A stretch of 64,000 nucleotides of DNA from an uncultured Actinomycetes bacterium (GTDB taxonomy: Bacteria > Actinomycetota > Actinomycetes > Mycobacteriales > Nakamurellaceae). Shown here in pieces: positions 8,954-19,080 of the stretch (position 1 is its first letter; every line of letters begins with the position of its first letter). The position numbers and the translations under genes were made by a program. Under the pieces are notes generated by a model. The model did not search any database. It was given only the letters and a program-made list of their open reading frames with translations, and had not been told where the DNA came from. The stretch covers positions 124,001 to 188,000 of the forward strand of contig CALANS010000117.1 of assembly GCA_937926105.1 (NCBI GenBank), written 5' to 3'.

Positions 8954-10000
8954 TCAGGGTTCGAGTGCGATTTCGGTGACGACCTCCGCCGGGTTGGCCA
9001 GCGATTCCAGGGTCTGCCGCAGCCGGTCGATGGCCGAGGCGTAGTCGCCTCGGTGGCTGAACCCGGCGGCCCAGCTGTGTCCGCCGCCACCCAGCGCTGT
9101 GGCAACGGCCGCCACATCCGTGGATCCTCCGCTGCGCAGCGAGACCTGCCAGCCCTCCGGCCCGGTCTGCTTGGCGACCGCCGTCACGCCCCGTCCGGCG
9201 GTGGTGCGCACGATGTCGATCACGGAGTCGACCTCCTCGGCACGCAGGCCGGCGGCGTCCGCGAGCCGCACGCAGGTGTGCACCATCCCGACGCCGGCCA
9301 CCTGCGGCATCCGTACCGCCCGGCCGAGCACCGCAGCGAGCATGGCCAGCCAGCCGAACGGATGCGCATCGGTGATCGGGCCCAGCAGCTCGCCCGGACG
9401 CACCCCGGCGTCCACCAGGCGCGCGGCCAGCCGGTGGGTATCGCCGGTGGCGTGCCGGAACGAGACCGTGTCGGTGGCCAGCCCCGCGTAGAGGTTGGCG
9501 GCGATATCCGCGTCGATCGGTTCGCCCAGCACCTCCAACAGACGCGCCACCAGCACGCCGGTGGCCTCCGCCGCGGGATCGATCAGGTGGTGCGTGCCGA
9601 ACCGGGTGTTGGTGCGGTGATGGTCGACCACGAGGACCATGTCGGCCACCGGCAATAGCGCCTGCAGGGCGCCGAGCCGGCCCGCCGCCCCGACGTCCAG
9701 GGTGACGACCAGCCCGGGCCGCGCCGGCAGCGCCGCGACCGGCCGGATCAGGTGCTGGCCCGGCAGCGCCGCCAGGGATTGCGGTACGGCATCCGGTTCG
9801 GCGAAAGCGACGGCCACCTCGGTGCCGCGGCGCTGCAGGGCCAGGCCGAGCGCCAGCGCGCTGCCCAATGCGTCCGCGTCGGGGTTCACGTGGGCCAGCA
9901 GCACCGCCGACGGCGCCGCCGCCAGCAACCCAGCCGCTTCGGCCAGCTCCCGGGTCGGGCGGTCCGGGTTGTCGGGGCCCGGCGCCGGCGTGCTCGTCAC
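8954..10000 (-). CDS. nrnA: DHH phosphoesterase: nanoRNase/pAp phosphatase (NrnA-like)
   Basis: Degrades short oligoribonucleotides and dephosphorylates pAp; relatives also hydrolyse cyclic dinucleotide products. The 348-aa protein carries the DHH-domain metal motifs HVNPDADALGS (37-47), Asp102 and VVDHHRTN (DHH at 126-128), and the DHHA1 substrate motif GGGGHSWAAG (304-313). The start overlaps the rbfA stop by four bases (ATGA). The neighbourhood with rbfA, infB and truB matches the mycobacterial gene. Nuclease versus phosphatase preference cannot be read from sequence. Confidence 0.93.
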   Translation of the reverse strand: MTSTPAPGPDNPDRPTRELAEAAGLLAAAPSAVLLAHVNPDADALGSALALGLALQRRGTEVAVAFAEPDAVPQSLAALPGQHLIRPVAALPARPGLVVTLDVGAAGRLGALQALLPVADMVLVVDHHRTNTRFGTHHLIDPAAEATGVLVARLLEVLGEPIDADIAANLYAGLATDTVSFRHATGDTHRLAARLVDAGVRPGELLGPITDAHPFGWLAMLAAVLGRAVRMPQVAGVGMVHTCVRLADAAGLRAEEVDSVIDIVRTTAGRGVTAVAKQTGPEGWQVSLRSGGSTDVAAVATALGGGGHSWAAGFSHRGDYASAIDRLRQTLESLANPAEVVTEIALEP

Positions 10001-10563
10001 CGCTCGTCGATCCCCCGGTGACGGTCCGGCATCCCGGCGCCGTCACCGCTGTGGCCGTCGCGATGGCCGGCCTCGTGGTCGCCGGCCTCGTGGTCGCCGG
10101 CCTCGTGGTCGCCGGCCTCGCCGTCGCCCCCGTCGGACTCCGCCACCCGGGGCACCCGGTAGGGATCCGCGTCGCCGGCGAAGCTGGCGGACGCGGCCCG
10201 CGCGGCTACCGCCGCATCCGAGGCTCGCGCGGCGACCAGCAGCTCCTCGATGCGCCGGGACTGTTCCGGCACGATGTCCGGGACGAAGGTGAGCGTCGGC
10301 GTGAACTTGATACCGGTCTGCCGGCCGACCGCGCTGCGCAGCACCCCGCTGGCGCTGGACAGTGCGGCCGCACTTGCCGACGCCGCGGCCTCGTCACCGA
10401 AGACGGTGTAGTACACGGTGGCGTCCCGCAGATCGGCGGTGACGGTGGCCGCGGTGATGGTCACCATCGCCAGCCGCGGGTCTTTGACCTGGTGCTCCAG
10501 TTCGGTGGCCACGATCGCCATGATCCGTTTGGCCAGCCGGCGTGCACGCGCCGGATCCGCCAT
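9997..10563 (-). CDS. rbfA: 30S ribosome-binding factor RbfA with repeat-bearing tail
   Basis: Assembly factor that binds the immature 30S subunit and 16S 5' helix. Residues 1-125 hold the KH-like RbfA core (ADPARARRLAKRI, HQVKDPRLAMVTIT, LRSAVGRQTGIKFTPTLTF). At 188 aa it is longer than most homologues because of an acidic tail with GDHEA repeated three times, encoded by a 15-bp tandem repeat. The ATG start has GGGAGGAG about 10 bases upstream. It lies 48 bp after ylxP and overlaps nrnA. Confidence 0.95.
   Translation of the reverse strand: MADPARARRLAKRIMAIVATELEHQVKDPRLAMVTITAATVTADLRDATVYYTVFGDEAAASASAAALSSASGVLRSAVGRQTGIKFTPTLTFVPDIVPEQSRRIEELLVAARASDAAVAARAASASFAGDADPYRVPRVAESDGGDGEAGDHEAGDHEAGDHEAGHRDGHSGDGAGMPDRHRGIDER
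10066..10125 (-). repeat. 15-bp tandem repeat inside rbfA
   Basis: Plus-strand unit GCCGGCCTCGTGGTC occurs at 10066-10080, 10081-10095 and 10096-10110, followed by a variant at 10111-10125. In the rbfA frame it encodes GDHEA repeats. The length is a multiple of three, so copy-number change would leave the frame intact. Confidence 0.95.
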
Positions 10564-10611
10564 GCTGATCCACTCCTCCCGTTGCCGGCCGGGGCTGCCC
10601 CGCCCGGCCCG

Positions 10612-10902
10612 TCATTCGTCCGGGCCCACCAGTCGCCGCCGCACCGACAGCAGCTGGACCTCAACATCATCGGCGACCGCGCGCTCGCAGGCATCCAGCA
10701 CCCGCCCGACGACCGCCGCCTCGCCGGAGACGACGGCCACTCCGACACGCGCCCGGCGGTGCAGGTCGGCATCACCGACCTCGGCAACGCTGACCTCCCA
10801 CCGGCGCAGCCGGGCCAGCAATGGGCGCAACACTGCCCGCTTGCTCTTGAGCGAGTGCACGTCACCGAGCAGCAGGTCGCATTCCAGGATGCCCACGAAC
10901 AT
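10612..10902 (-). CDS. ylxP: YlxP/DUF503 family protein
   Basis: Small 96-aa protein found with infB and rbfA in many Gram-positive bacteria and thought to take part in ribosome function. The sequence shows the family features FVGILECDLLLGDVHSLKSKR at the start, DLHRRARVGVAVVSG in the middle and VLDACER...ADDVEVQLLSVRR at the end. I start it at ATG 10902, since the longer upstream frame is Arg-rich and lacks family similarity. It sits between infB (77 bp) and rbfA (48 bp). Molecular role is unproven. Confidence 0.9.
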   Translation of the reverse strand: MFVGILECDLLLGDVHSLKSKRAVLRPLLARLRRWEVSVAEVGDADLHRRARVGVAVVSGEAAVVGRVLDACERAVADDVEVQLLSVRRRLVGPDE

Positions 10903-10979
10903 GCGTGCTCCCGCCCCGGTAACCCCGGCCCGGCCGGGCGGTGACGATGGTCGCCACCGCCCCCGGCGCCGAGAACGCC

Positions 10980-13781
10980 TCAGGCCCGCGGCTTCTCGCG
11001 GATCTCGTAGGTCTCGATGGTGTCTTCCACCTCGATGTTGTTCCACGAGCCCAGGCCGATGCCGCACTCGAAGCCGTCGCGCACCTCGGTGACGTCGTCC
11101 TTGAACCGCCGTAGCGAGTCGATGACCAGGTTGTCGTTGATGACGACACCGCCGCGCAGCAGCCGGGCCTTGGCGTTGCGCCGGATCTCCCCGGACCGCA
11201 CGATGCAGCCCGCGATGTTGCCGAATTTGGACGACCGGAACACCTCGCGGACCTCCGCGGTGCCCAGTTCGACCTCCTCGAACTCCGGCTTGAGCATCCC
11301 CTTGAGGGCCGCCTCGACATCGTCGATGGCCTGGTAAATCACGGTGTAGTACCGGATCTCCACGCCCTCGCGGTCGGCGAGCTCCGCGACGCCCCGCACC
11401 GGCTTGACGTTGAAGCCCAGCACGATGGCGTCGGTGGTGGCCGCCAGGTTGATGTCGTCCTGGGTGATGCCACCGACGCCGCGGTGCACCACCCGGATCG
11501 CCACTTCCTCGCCGACGTCCAGCTTCATCAGCGAATCCTCCAGCGCCTCCACGGTGCCGGAGTTGTCGCCCTTGATGATCAGGGTGAGCTGTTCGATCTT
11601 GCGCTCGGCCAGCGCGGCATTCAGCGTGTCCAGCGACACCCGACGCCGACTGGCGACCTGTGCCTTGCGGGTGCGGGCCTGCCGGCGTTCGGCGACCTGC
11701 CGGGCCACCCGGTCCTCCTCGACGACCAGGAAGTTGTCGCCGGCGCCGGGCACCGAGGTGAACCCGAGCACCTGCACCGGGCGGGACGGCAGCGCCGAGT
11801 CCACCTGCTCGCCGTTCTCGTCCAGCATGGCGCGCACCCGACCGTAGGCATTGCCGGCCACGATCGAGTCGCCGACGTGCAGCGTGCCGCGCTGCACCAG
11901 CACGGTGGCCACGGCGCCGCGGCCGCGGTCCAGGTGGGCTTCGATGGCCACGCCCTGCGCCTCCATGTCGGGGTTGGCCCGCAGGTCCAGTGCCGCGTCC
12001 GCGGTCAGCAGGATCGCCTCCAGCAACCCGTCGATGTTGGTGCGGTTGCGCGCGGAGACCTCCACGAACATGGTGTCGCCGCCGTACTCCTCGGCGATCA
12101 GGCCGTACTCGGTGAGTTGCTGGCGGATCTTGTCGGGGTTGGCGCCCTCCTTGTCGATCTTGTTGATCGCCACCACGATCGGCACCTCGGCGGCCTTGGC
12201 GTGGTTGATGGCCTCCACCGTCTGCGGCATCACGCCGTCGTCGGCGGCCACCACCAGCACCACGATGTCGGTGGCCGCGGAGCCGCGGGCCCGCATGGCG
12301 GTGAACGCCTCATGACCGGGGGTGTCGATGAAGGTGATCAGCCGCTGCACACCCTCCAGCTCGGTGGCCACCTGGTAGGCGCCGATGTGCTGGGTGATGC
12401 CGCCGGCCTCGCCCTGCGCCACGTCGGTGTGCCGGATGGCGTCCAGCAGCTTGGTCTTTCCGTGGTCGACGTGGCCCATCACGGTGACCACCGGCGGGCG
12501 GACCTGCAGATCCTCCTCGTCACCGGCGTCCTCGCCGTAGGACAGGTCGAAGGCCTCCAGCAGCTCGCGGTCCTCGTCCTCCGGGGACACGATCTGCACC
12601 TCGTAGCCCATCTCGGAGCCGAGCAGCTCCAGGATGTCGTCGGACACCGACTGGGTGGCGGTGACCATCTCGCCCAGGTGGAACAGTGCCTGCACCATGG
12701 AGGCCGGGTTGGCGTCGATCTTGTCGGCGAAGTCGCTCAGCGAGGAGCCGCGCGGCAACCGCACCACTGCGCCGTTGCCGCGGGGCAGGGTAACGCCGCC
12801 GATCGACGGCGCCTGCATGTTGTCGAACTCCTGCCGGCGCTGCTTGCGCGACTTGCGGCCCTTGCGGGCCGGACCGCCCTGGCGCCCGAAGGCTCCGGCC
12901 GCGCCGCCGCGACCGCGGCCGCCGCCACCACCACCGGGGCGGCCGCGGTAGCCGCCACCCCCGGCGGCACCGGGGCCGCCGGTTCCGCCACCGGGCTGCG
13001 CCGGCCGGTACGGGCCGCCGCCGCCTCCGCCTGGGCGACCCATGCCGGGTGGGCGACCGCCGGGAGTGCCCGGACGGCCCGGGCGTGGGGCTCCGGTGCC
13101 GGGAGCCCCTGGCCGGGGACCACCGGTTCCGGGTGCGCCGGGGCGGGAGGCGCCGGTGCCCGGAACGCCGGGGCGTGGCCGGGCCGGGCGGGCGCCGGCG
13201 CCCACGTTGTAGGGGTTGTTGCCGACCCGCGGTGGGCGGGGTACTCCTGGCACTCCGCCGGACGGGCGGGGCGTGCCGTCCGCTCCGGGGCGCCCCGGGG
13301 TGCTCGGACGCGCAGCGGGCGCACTCGGCACGCTGGTCTCCGGGCTCGCGGGGGTGGCGGGAGGCGGTGCCGGCTGGGCGGGTGCGCTCGGACGCTGACC
13401 GGGACGCGGTGCCGCCGGACGGGCCGGTGCCTCCGCGGGGGCGGCCTGCGCAACCGGGGCGGCCTGCGCGGCGGGGGCGGGTGCCGCTGCCGGTGCTGCC
13501 GGTGCCGCGGGCGCCGGCGGGGTCGCGGCGGGCGCGCCGGTACCGGCAGCGGGCGCCTCAGCGCGAGGCTTGGTGGCGGTGCCGGCCCTACCGTTGCCGC
13601 CGGTCGCGGCGCTGGACTCGGCTGCGGGGAATGCGTCGCGCAACTTGCGGACGACGGGCGCCTCGATGGTCGAGGACGCGGACTTGACGAACTCGCCAAG
13701 TTCTTGGAGTTTGGCGATCACGTCCTTGCTGGACTGTCCCAGCTCCTTGGCGATCGCGCTAACGCGGGCCTTGCCTGCCAC
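10980..13781 (-). CDS. infB: Translation initiation factor IF-2
   Basis: GTPase that places initiator fMet-tRNA on the 30S subunit and promotes subunit joining. The 933-aa product begins with the IF2_N motif [15 protein letters not shown]. Next come a very long Ala/Pro- then Gly/Arg-rich linker (about 55-310) and a second N-domain. The G domain follows with GHVDHGKT (436-443), a [12 protein letters not shown] switch, DTPGHEAF and NKID, and then the beta-barrels and C2 domain. I choose GTG 13781 because GAGGAG lies just before it and the next residues match the family; a GTG four codons upstream falls within that ribosome site. It follows ylxR by 168 bp. Confidence 0.96.
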   Translation of the reverse strand: MAGKARVSAIAKELGQSSKDVIAKLQELGEFVKSASSTIEAPVVRKLRDAFPAAESSAATGGNGRAGTATKPRAEAPAAGTGAPAATPPAPAAPAAPAAAPAPAAQAAPVAQAAPAEAPARPAAPRPGQRPSAPAQPAPPPATPASPETSVPSAPAARPSTPGRPGADGTPRPSGGVPGVPRPPRVGNNPYNVGAGARPARPRPGVPGTGASRPGAPGTGGPRPGAPGTGAPRPGRPGTPGGRPPGMGRPGGGGGGPYRPAQPGGGTGGPGAAGGGGYRGRPGGGGGGRGRGGAAGAFGRQGGPARKGRKSRKQRRQEFDNMQAPSIGGVTLPRGNGAVVRLPRGSSLSDFADKIDANPASMVQALFHLGEMVTATQSVSDDILELLGSEMGYEVQIVSPEDEDRELLEAFDLSYGEDAGDEEDLQVRPPVVTVMGHVDHGKTKLLDAIRHTDVAQGEAGGITQHIGAYQVATELEGVQRLITFIDTPGHEAFTAMRARGSAATDIVVLVVAADDGVMPQTVEAINHAKAAEVPIVVAINKIDKEGANPDKIRQQLTEYGLIAEEYGGDTMFVEVSARNRTNIDGLLEAILLTADAALDLRANPDMEAQGVAIEAHLDRGRGAVATVLVQRGTLHVGDSIVAGNAYGRVRAMLDENGEQVDSALPSRPVQVLGFTSVPGAGDNFLVVEEDRVARQVAERRQARTRKAQVASRRRVSLDTLNAALAERKIEQLTLIIKGDNSGTVEALEDSLMKLDVGEEVAIRVVHRGVGGITQDDINLAATTDAIVLGFNVKPVRGVAELADREGVEIRYYTVIYQAIDDVEAALKGMLKPEFEEVELGTAEVREVFRSSKFGNIAGCIVRSGEIRRNAKARLLRGGVVINDNLVIDSLRRFKDDVTEVRDGFECGIGLGSWNNIEVEDTIETYEIREKPRA

Positions 13782-13949
13782 TGCTCTCCTCACGGTGAGA
13801 CCGGGCGGGCGTGTCCGCTTCGGCCTCGTCTAGTTGGGTGCCCTGCTCATCGGTGGAGCTTCACAGCGTGCTCACGACGGGTCGACCTCGTTTCCTTGCT
13901 CCTGGTGCCGCCGCGGGCTGCGAACGACACCGACCGGCCCGATCCCGGC

Positions 13950-14303
13950 TCAGGCACCGAGAAATCGCCGGACCGGCGTGACGTCGAGGTCCGTCCCGAC
14001 CCGGAGGGCCCGTCCGAACGCTCGACGCTTGCAGGCGGCCGTGAAGCATCCGATGCTCGGATGCAGCCAGGCGCCCCGGCCGGGGAGCCTACGCCGTGGA
14101 TCCGGATGCACAGCCCCGGACACGGCGACGACACGCAGCAACTCGACGTCCCGGCATCGCACACGACAACCGATGCAGGTGCGGACCGGTCCGGAGGCCG
14201 ATTCGGTGGCTGCATCGGTGACGGGAGCGTTGGCGCGGGGCGCCGGATCGAGTCTACCGCCTCCCGGCGCCCGGTTCCGGCGCGGCCCGGCGGCCGGCAT
14301 CAC
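13950..14303 (-). CDS. ylxR: YlxR (DUF448) RNA-binding protein
   Basis: Small basic protein, usually coded between nusA and infB, reported in other bacteria to bind RNase P RNA or act as a nucleoid factor. Within 117 aa the family signature is clear: [23 protein letters not shown], a conserved Cys, and [11 protein letters not shown] 35-residue Pro/Ala-rich N-terminus precedes it. A GTG at 14303 overlaps the nusA stop (GTGA) and an ATG follows directly, so either could be the start. Function is inferred only from family. Confidence 0.88.
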   Translation of the reverse strand: MMPAAGPRRNRAPGGGRLDPAPRANAPVTDAATESASGPVRTCIGCRVRCRDVELLRVVAVSGAVHPDPRRRLPGRGAWLHPSIGCFTAACKRRAFGRALRVGTDLDVTPVRRFLGA

Positions 14304-15286
14304 TCGGCCGGGCGTGCGACATCGCTGCGGATGTCGATGCGCCAGCCGGTGAGCCGGGCGGCCAGCCGGGCGTTCTGCCCCTCCTTGCCGATGGCCAGGG
14401 ACAGCTGAAAGTCCGGCACGACCACCCTGGCGGCCTTGGCCAGCTCATCGACCACCGTCACCGACAGCGCCCGGGCCGGGGACAGCGCGTTGCCCACGAA
14501 GGTGGCCGGGTCGTCGTCGAAGTCGATGATGTCGATCTTCTCGCCACCGAGTTCGCTCATCACGGCGCGCACCCGGGCGCCCATCGGACCGATACACGCA
14601 CCCTTGGCGTTCACCCCGGGTGCCACGGCCCGCACCGCGATCTTGGATCGGTGCCCGGCTTCCCGGGCCACGGCGGTGATCTCCACGCTGCCGTCGGCGA
14701 TCTCCGGGACCTCCAGCGCGAACAGCTTGCGCACCAGGTTCGGGTGGGTACGGGACAGGGTGATCTGCGGGCCGCGGAGCCCGCGCACCACCGAGACCAC
14801 ATAGCAGCGCAGCCGCTGCCCGTGCAGGTAGCTCTCCCCCGGCGCCTGTTCCGCGGCGGGGATGACCCCCTCCACGTCCCCCAGGCTGACCACCACGACG
14901 CCGCGGGCGTTGACCTTGGCATCGGCCGACACCGTGCCGGTGATCAGGTCGTGCTCGCGTCCGGCGAAATCGCCGAAGGTCCGTTCGTTGTCCACGTCCC
15001 GCAACCGCTGCGCAATCACCTGCCGTGCGGTGGCGGCCGCGATCCGGCCGAAGTCGGCGGGGGTGTCGTCCCACTCGGAGGTGACGGCGCCGTCCTGGTC
15101 GACCTGCTGTGCCAGGATTCTGATCTCGCCGGTCTTGCGGTCCACCTCCGCCCGGGCGTGCTGATGGAAGTCGTCGGTGTGCCGATAGGCCGACAGCAGC
15201 GCCGTCTCCAGGGTCTCGATCAGTTCGTCGAACCCGATTCCCTTCTCGTGCTCGACCAGTCGCAGCGCGGTGATGTCGACGTTCAT
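14300..15286 (-). CDS. nusA: Transcription termination/antitermination factor NusA
   Basis: Binds RNA polymerase and nascent RNA to modulate pausing and termination. The 328-aa protein has the N-terminal polymerase-binding domain, an S1 domain (about 130-200, with [15 protein letters not shown]), and tandem KH domains ([14 protein letters not shown] and [19 protein letters not shown]). It lacks the C-terminal acidic repeats of the E. coli protein, as is usual in actinobacteria. It overlaps rimP and ylxR by four bases on each side, so translation is probably coupled along the operon. Confidence 0.97.
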   Translation of the reverse strand: MNVDITALRLVEHEKGIGFDELIETLETALLSAYRHTDDFHQHARAEVDRKTGEIRILAQQVDQDGAVTSEWDDTPADFGRIAAATARQVIAQRLRDVDNERTFGDFAGREHDLITGTVSADAKVNARGVVVVSLGDVEGVIPAAEQAPGESYLHGQRLRCYVVSVVRGLRGPQITLSRTHPNLVRKLFALEVPEIADGSVEITAVAREAGHRSKIAVRAVAPGVNAKGACIGPMGARVRAVMSELGGEKIDIIDFDDDPATFVGNALSPARALSVTVVDELAKAARVVVPDFQLSLAIGKEGQNARLAARLTGWRIDIRSDVARPAE

Positions 15287-15855
15287 CGCGCATCCTCCCC
15301 TTCCTCCGGTCGTTCCTGCCGCTGTTCGTGCGCGGTGGGCGAGGCGGCCGCGAGTTCGGCCAGCAGCGCCGTCACGGCCGCCGGCGGCGGCGCGAACTCG
15401 ATTTCGACCTTGCCGCGGGTGATGTCGGCCAGCCGGACATCCTGGCGCTGCAGGCCGTCGCTGCCGACCAGCACGACGAGCGTGTCGTCCCGCAGCGCGG
15501 CGATCCGCCCGGTCAGGGCGCCGCCATCGGTCAGCGTGAGGGTGACCAGGTGTCCGGCGGCGCGGCGGAAGTGTCGTGGCTCGGTGAGCGGCCGGCCCAC
15601 ACCGGGGCTGGTGACCTCCAGGGTGTACGGCGCGCCGGACAGGATGCGGTCGCCGTGCTCGTCCAGCCGGGCGGCGATTCGCCTGCTGACCTCGGCCGCG
15701 GCGTCCAGGTCCAGGCCCCCGTCACGGTCGATGGCCACCCGCACCAGACGGCGCCGGCCGGCAGGGATCACCGTCGTCTCTTCGAGGTCGTACCCCGCGT
15801 CGGCCACCACCGACGAGACGACGTCCCGTAACAGACCCTCGTCTCCGAGCGTCAT
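15283..15855 (-). CDS. rimP: Ribosome maturation factor RimP
   Basis: Needed for 30S subunit maturation. The 190-aa product has the N-terminal alpha/beta domain ([30 protein letters not shown]), the hallmark [20 protein letters not shown] strand near 90-110, and the C-terminal SH3-like domain (GKVEIEF). It is the first gene of the rimP-nusA-ylxR-infB operon. The promoter should lie in the 105-bp gap shared with the divergent gene at 15961. Confidence 0.96.
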   Translation of the reverse strand: MTLGDEGLLRDVVSSVVADAGYDLEETTVIPAGRRRLVRVAIDRDGGLDLDAAAEVSRRIAARLDEHGDRILSGAPYTLEVTSPGVGRPLTEPRHFRRAAGHLVTLTLTDGGALTGRIAALRDDTLVVLVGSDGLQRQDVRLADITRGKVEIEFAPPPAAVTALLAELAAASPTAHEQRQERPEEGEDAR

Positions 15856-15960
15856 CTCACGTCACTCCTCGCCTGTGCAGTTGTCGCGCCTGACCGGCAG
15901 CCTAACCGGCCCATCCGCACGGCGTCACACCCGCGCCGCGGGTCCTGACATGATGGTCGG

Positions 15961-16476
15961 ATGCAGCCACCCGCCGGATCGGTCGTGACGCGGCGCGCCC
16001 TGCTGGGCGCGGCGGGCGGGGCGGCGCTGCTCGCGGTCGCCGGGTGCAACCCCTTCTCGTCGGCCGGTAAGACGCTCACGGTGACCGAGGAGGCGCCGCC
16101 GCCCACCACCCCGCTGCTGGGACTGGTATTCAAGACCAAGCTGCACGTGCAGCACCTGCAGGCCGCGATCCGGGTGGACAAACGGGACCGTGCGCTGCTG
16201 ACCATATTGCTCAGCGATCGCCAGGCCCATCTGGCGGCGCTGCAGACCGAGTACGCCCGCAGCATCGGCCGGGCCACGCCGCAGAGCACCGCGGTGCCGA
16301 CCACCGGGGTGACGGTGCCCAGCGATCCCGACGAGGTGATGGGCGTGATCCGGGGCGACGCCGGCCAGGCGCAGAACATGTTCACCGACGCCATGTCTAC
16401 CGCCCCCCGGTACCAGGCCGAGCTGTTCGCCTCCATCGCCGCGTGCATGGCGACCCATCGGGCGGTGCTGGCATGA
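15961..16476 (+). CDS. Tat-type lipoprotein, DUF4439/ferritin-like relative
   Basis: A 171-aa exported lipoprotein of unknown function. The N-terminus has a twin-arginine start (TRRALLG), a hydrophobic stretch and the lipobox LAVAGC, so it is probably a Tat substrate anchored in the outer leaflet. The mature part is helical, with an HVQHLQAAI segment, and resembles the helical bundle of the protein encoded next. It is divergent from rimP and overlaps the next gene by 4 bp (ATGA). The same pair follows rimP in mycobacteria. ATG 15961 or the in-frame GTG at 15985 may be the start. Confidence 0.75.
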   Translation: MQPPAGSVVTRRALLGAAGGAALLAVAGCNPFSSAGKTLTVTEEAPPPTTPLLGLVFKTKLHVQHLQAAIRVDKRDRALLTILLSDRQAHLAALQTEYARSIGRATPQSTAVPTTGVTVPSDPDEVMGVIRGDAGQAQNMFTDAMSTAPRYQAELFASIAACMATHRAVLA

Positions 16477-17024
16477 CCGCCCCCACACCGACCCCGGGCG
16501 GATCCGGCACGCAGCCGGCGGGCTCGGGGCCCGGCCCCGCCACGCAGGCCCCCAGCACCTCCGCCCCCGCCGGTGGCGCCCTGCAGGAGGACACCCTGGC
16601 GGCCCTGCAGGCCGTGATGGCCGCCGAACACGCCGCGCTGTGGGCCTACGGCCTGGTGGCCGCCTACGACCCGTCGGCGTCGACCACGGTCGGCACCATG
16701 GTCAGCAGTCACCAGGACGTCCGGGACACCACGGCGAACCTGATCGTGCAGGGCGGCTCGACGCCGGTCGGTCCGGCGCCCGCCTATCGCACCCCTGAGA
16801 CGGTGACCAACGTCAAGACGGCACTCGGCCTCGCCCTGACCATCGAGAGCGACTGCGCGGCGGCGTGGCGCTCGGTGATCGGGCACACCGACGACGCGGC
16901 GCTGCGCGGCACCGCGCTGTCCGCGCTGACCGACTGCGCGATGCGGATGGTCACCTGGCGGCAGACCGCGGGCGACAAGGTCGTCACCACGCCGTTCCCC
17001 GGAGCGCCGCAGGCCGGCGACTGA
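16473..17024 (+). CDS. DUF4439 ferritin-like domain protein
   Basis: A 183-aa protein. After a Pro/Thr/Gly-rich 40-residue start comes a four-helix ferritin-like region with EDTLAALQAVMAAEHAALWAYGLV (E and EH in helix 1). It contains further conserved acidic and His residues (SSHQDVRD) and a helix with ESDCAAAWRSVI. I start it at ATG 16473, which overlaps the stop of the lipoprotein gene. The two probably act together at the envelope. Metal binding is suggested by the family but the full ligand set is not certain here. Confidence 0.8.
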   Translation: MTAPTPTPGGSGTQPAGSGPGPATQAPSTSAPAGGALQEDTLAALQAVMAAEHAALWAYGLVAAYDPSASTTVGTMVSSHQDVRDTTANLIVQGGSTPVGPAPAYRTPETVTNVKTALGLALTIESDCAAAWRSVIGHTDDAALRGTALSALTDCAMRMVTWRQTAGDKVVTTPFPGAPQAGD

Positions 17025-17072
17025 CCACCGGACCCGGTCACGCAGTGACCCCGGTCCAAGCACTAACCCCGG

Positions 17073-18842
17073 TCAGGCGGTGACGAGGTCCCGCAGGTGC
17101 GCCACCACATCACCGACCGACACGTCCTGACGCTCTCCGGACGCCCGGTCCCGAACCTCCACCACGCCGTCGGCCAGCCCACGGCCCACCACCACGATGG
17201 TCGGCACGCCGATCAGCTCGGCATCGGCGAACTTGACCCCCGGTGAGGCCTCCCGGTCGTCCAGGATGACCTGCACACCGGCGGCGTCCAGTTCCGCGGC
17301 GAGCCGCTCCGCCGTGGCGATCATGTCGGCGGCCTGCGGGCCCTTGCCCGCGATCACCACGTGCACATCGGCGGGCGCGACCTCCCGCGGCCACACCAGA
17401 CCCTTCTCGTCGTGGGTGTTCTCGGCGATGGCAGCGACCGCCCGGGACACCCCGATGCCGTAGGAGCCCATGGTGACGGTGACCAGCGTGCCGTTCTCGT
17501 CCAGCACCTGCAGATCCAATGCGTCGGCATACTTGCGGCCCAGCTGGAAGATGTGCCCCATCTCGATGCCGCGGGCCGACTCCAGCGCACTGCCGCACAC
17601 CGGGCACGGGTCGCCGTCCAACACCTCGGCGGCCTGGATGGTCCCGTCACCGGCGAAGTCCCGCCCGGCGACCAGATCCAGGACGTGATGCCCCTGGGAG
17701 TCCGCGCCGGTCGCCCACGCGGTGCCGTCGGCCACCCGCGGATCGATCAGGTACCGGATGTCGGTGACCGAGCCCGTGCCCAGCACCCCCGGTCCGACGT
17801 AGCCCTTGACCAGCTGCGGGTAGCGGGCGAAGTCCGCCGCACCGAACGGCACGACCTCGGCCGGCGAGACCTGCGCCTCCAGTCGCTTGAAGTCCACCTC
17901 GCGGTCGCCGGGCACACCGATGGCCAGCGGCTCGATCGTGCCGTCCGGCTGGTGCAGCACCACCAGCAGGTTCTTCAGGGTGTCGGCGGCGCTCCAGGCC
18001 CGGCCGTCGGTGCGGGGGTGGCTGGCGTTCAGCCGGTCCACCAGGGTGGCGATGGTGGGGGTGTCCGGGGTGTCCTCCACATGCGCGGCAGGGGCGGCGG
18101 ATCCGTCGACGGGCGCCGCCGGCGGCACCGTCACCGCCTCCACGTTCGCCGCGTAGTCGCACGCCGTGCACCGGACGTAGGTGTCCTCGCCGACCTCCGC
18201 CTCGGCCAGGAACTCCTCGGATTTGGATCCGCCCATGGCGCCGGCCATGGCATGCACGATCACGTAGGAGAACCCGAGCCGGTCGAAGATGCGGATGTAG
18301 GCGTCCCGGTGCCGCTGGTAGGACGCGTCCAGGCCGGCGTCGTCGATGTCGAAGGAGTAGGAGTCCTTCATCACGAACTCGCGGCCGCGCAGGATGCCGG
18401 CCCGCGGCCGGGCCTCGTCGCGGTATTTGGTCTGGATCTGATAGAGCGCCAGTGGCAGCTGCTTGTAGGAGGTGACGACATCCTTGGCCAGCAGGGTGAA
18501 CATCTCCTCGTGGGTGGGGCCGAGCAGATAGTCGCCCTCCCGGCGGTCCTTGAGCCGGAAGATGTTGTCGCCGTATTCGGTCCACCGACCGGATGCCTCA
18601 TAGGGCTCGCGCGGCAGCAGCGCCGGGAAGTGGACCTCCTGGGAGATCCGGTCCATCTCCTCGCGGACGATCTGCTCGATGTTGCGGTACACCCGGTAGC
18701 CCAGCGGCAGCCAGGAGTAGATGCCGGGCGCGGCGCGGCGGATGTAGCCGGCGCGCACCAGGAGCCGGTGGCTGGGCACCTCGGCATCCGCCGGATCCTC
18801 GCGCAGGGTGCGCAGGAACAGGGTGGACAGTCGGGTGATCAC
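17073..18842 (-). CDS. proS: Prolyl-tRNA synthetase, bacterial type
   Basis: Charges tRNA-Pro. The 589-aa class II synthetase shows motif 1 near 30-70 ([11 protein letters not shown]), motif 2 ([30 protein letters not shown]), the bacterial editing (INS) domain between about 230 and 410, motif 3 ([16 protein letters not shown]) and the anticodon-binding domain at the C-terminus. It starts at GTG 18842 with GAGGAG 7 bases upstream. The gene is a single unit, convergent with the DUF4439 pair and divergent from yaaA. No T-box leader is recognisable upstream. Confidence 0.97.
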   Translation of the reverse strand: MITRLSTLFLRTLREDPADAEVPSHRLLVRAGYIRRAAPGIYSWLPLGYRVYRNIEQIVREEMDRISQEVHFPALLPREPYEASGRWTEYGDNIFRLKDRREGDYLLGPTHEEMFTLLAKDVVTSYKQLPLALYQIQTKYRDEARPRAGILRGREFVMKDSYSFDIDDAGLDASYQRHRDAYIRIFDRLGFSYVIVHAMAGAMGGSKSEEFLAEAEVGEDTYVRCTACDYAANVEAVTVPPAAPVDGSAAPAAHVEDTPDTPTIATLVDRLNASHPRTDGRAWSAADTLKNLLVVLHQPDGTIEPLAIGVPGDREVDFKRLEAQVSPAEVVPFGAADFARYPQLVKGYVGPGVLGTGSVTDIRYLIDPRVADGTAWATGADSQGHHVLDLVAGRDFAGDGTIQAAEVLDGDPCPVCGSALESARGIEMGHIFQLGRKYADALDLQVLDENGTLVTVTMGSYGIGVSRAVAAIAENTHDEKGLVWPREVAPADVHVVIAGKGPQAADMIATAERLAAELDAAGVQVILDDREASPGVKFADAELIGVPTIVVVGRGLADGVVEVRDRASGERQDVSVGDVVAHLRDLVTA

Positions 18843-19080
18843 CGTAGAACTCCTCGGGGTGGTGACGGTTCTGGTTCGTCCCGCGGCAACGCGGAATGCG
18901 GGTGCAGCGGCGCGATCAGCCTAATGGTCAGCGTGTTCCCCTCCCGCATGGATCATTGTGCCCGGCATGCATCAAGTTCGTCCCATCAATAACACCGTCA
19001 CCATGTCGGCGAACGCCGCGCATGCGGCCCCGCCCCGCCGGCGAGCCGGCGGATGTGCCGACCGGATACGCTGCCGGCTC

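Noticed and set aside
10066..10125. CRISPR-like short repeat cluster
   Set aside because: Contiguous 15-bp units without spacers, lying in frame within rbfA.
11484..14408. 974-codon plus-strand open frame opposite infB/ylxR
   Set aside because: It mirrors the Ala/Pro/Gly-rich infB codons on the opposite strand. High GC keeps it open, and its product (His/Gly/Arg-rich) has no family features.
17361..18992. 543-codon plus-strand frame opposite proS
   Set aside because: The reverse strand encodes an intact class II synthetase. The plus-strand product is Arg/His/Gly-rich noise.
18843..19080. T-box riboswitch before proS
   Set aside because: No T-box consensus or terminator/antiterminator pair is visible; only a ribosome site near GTG 18842.
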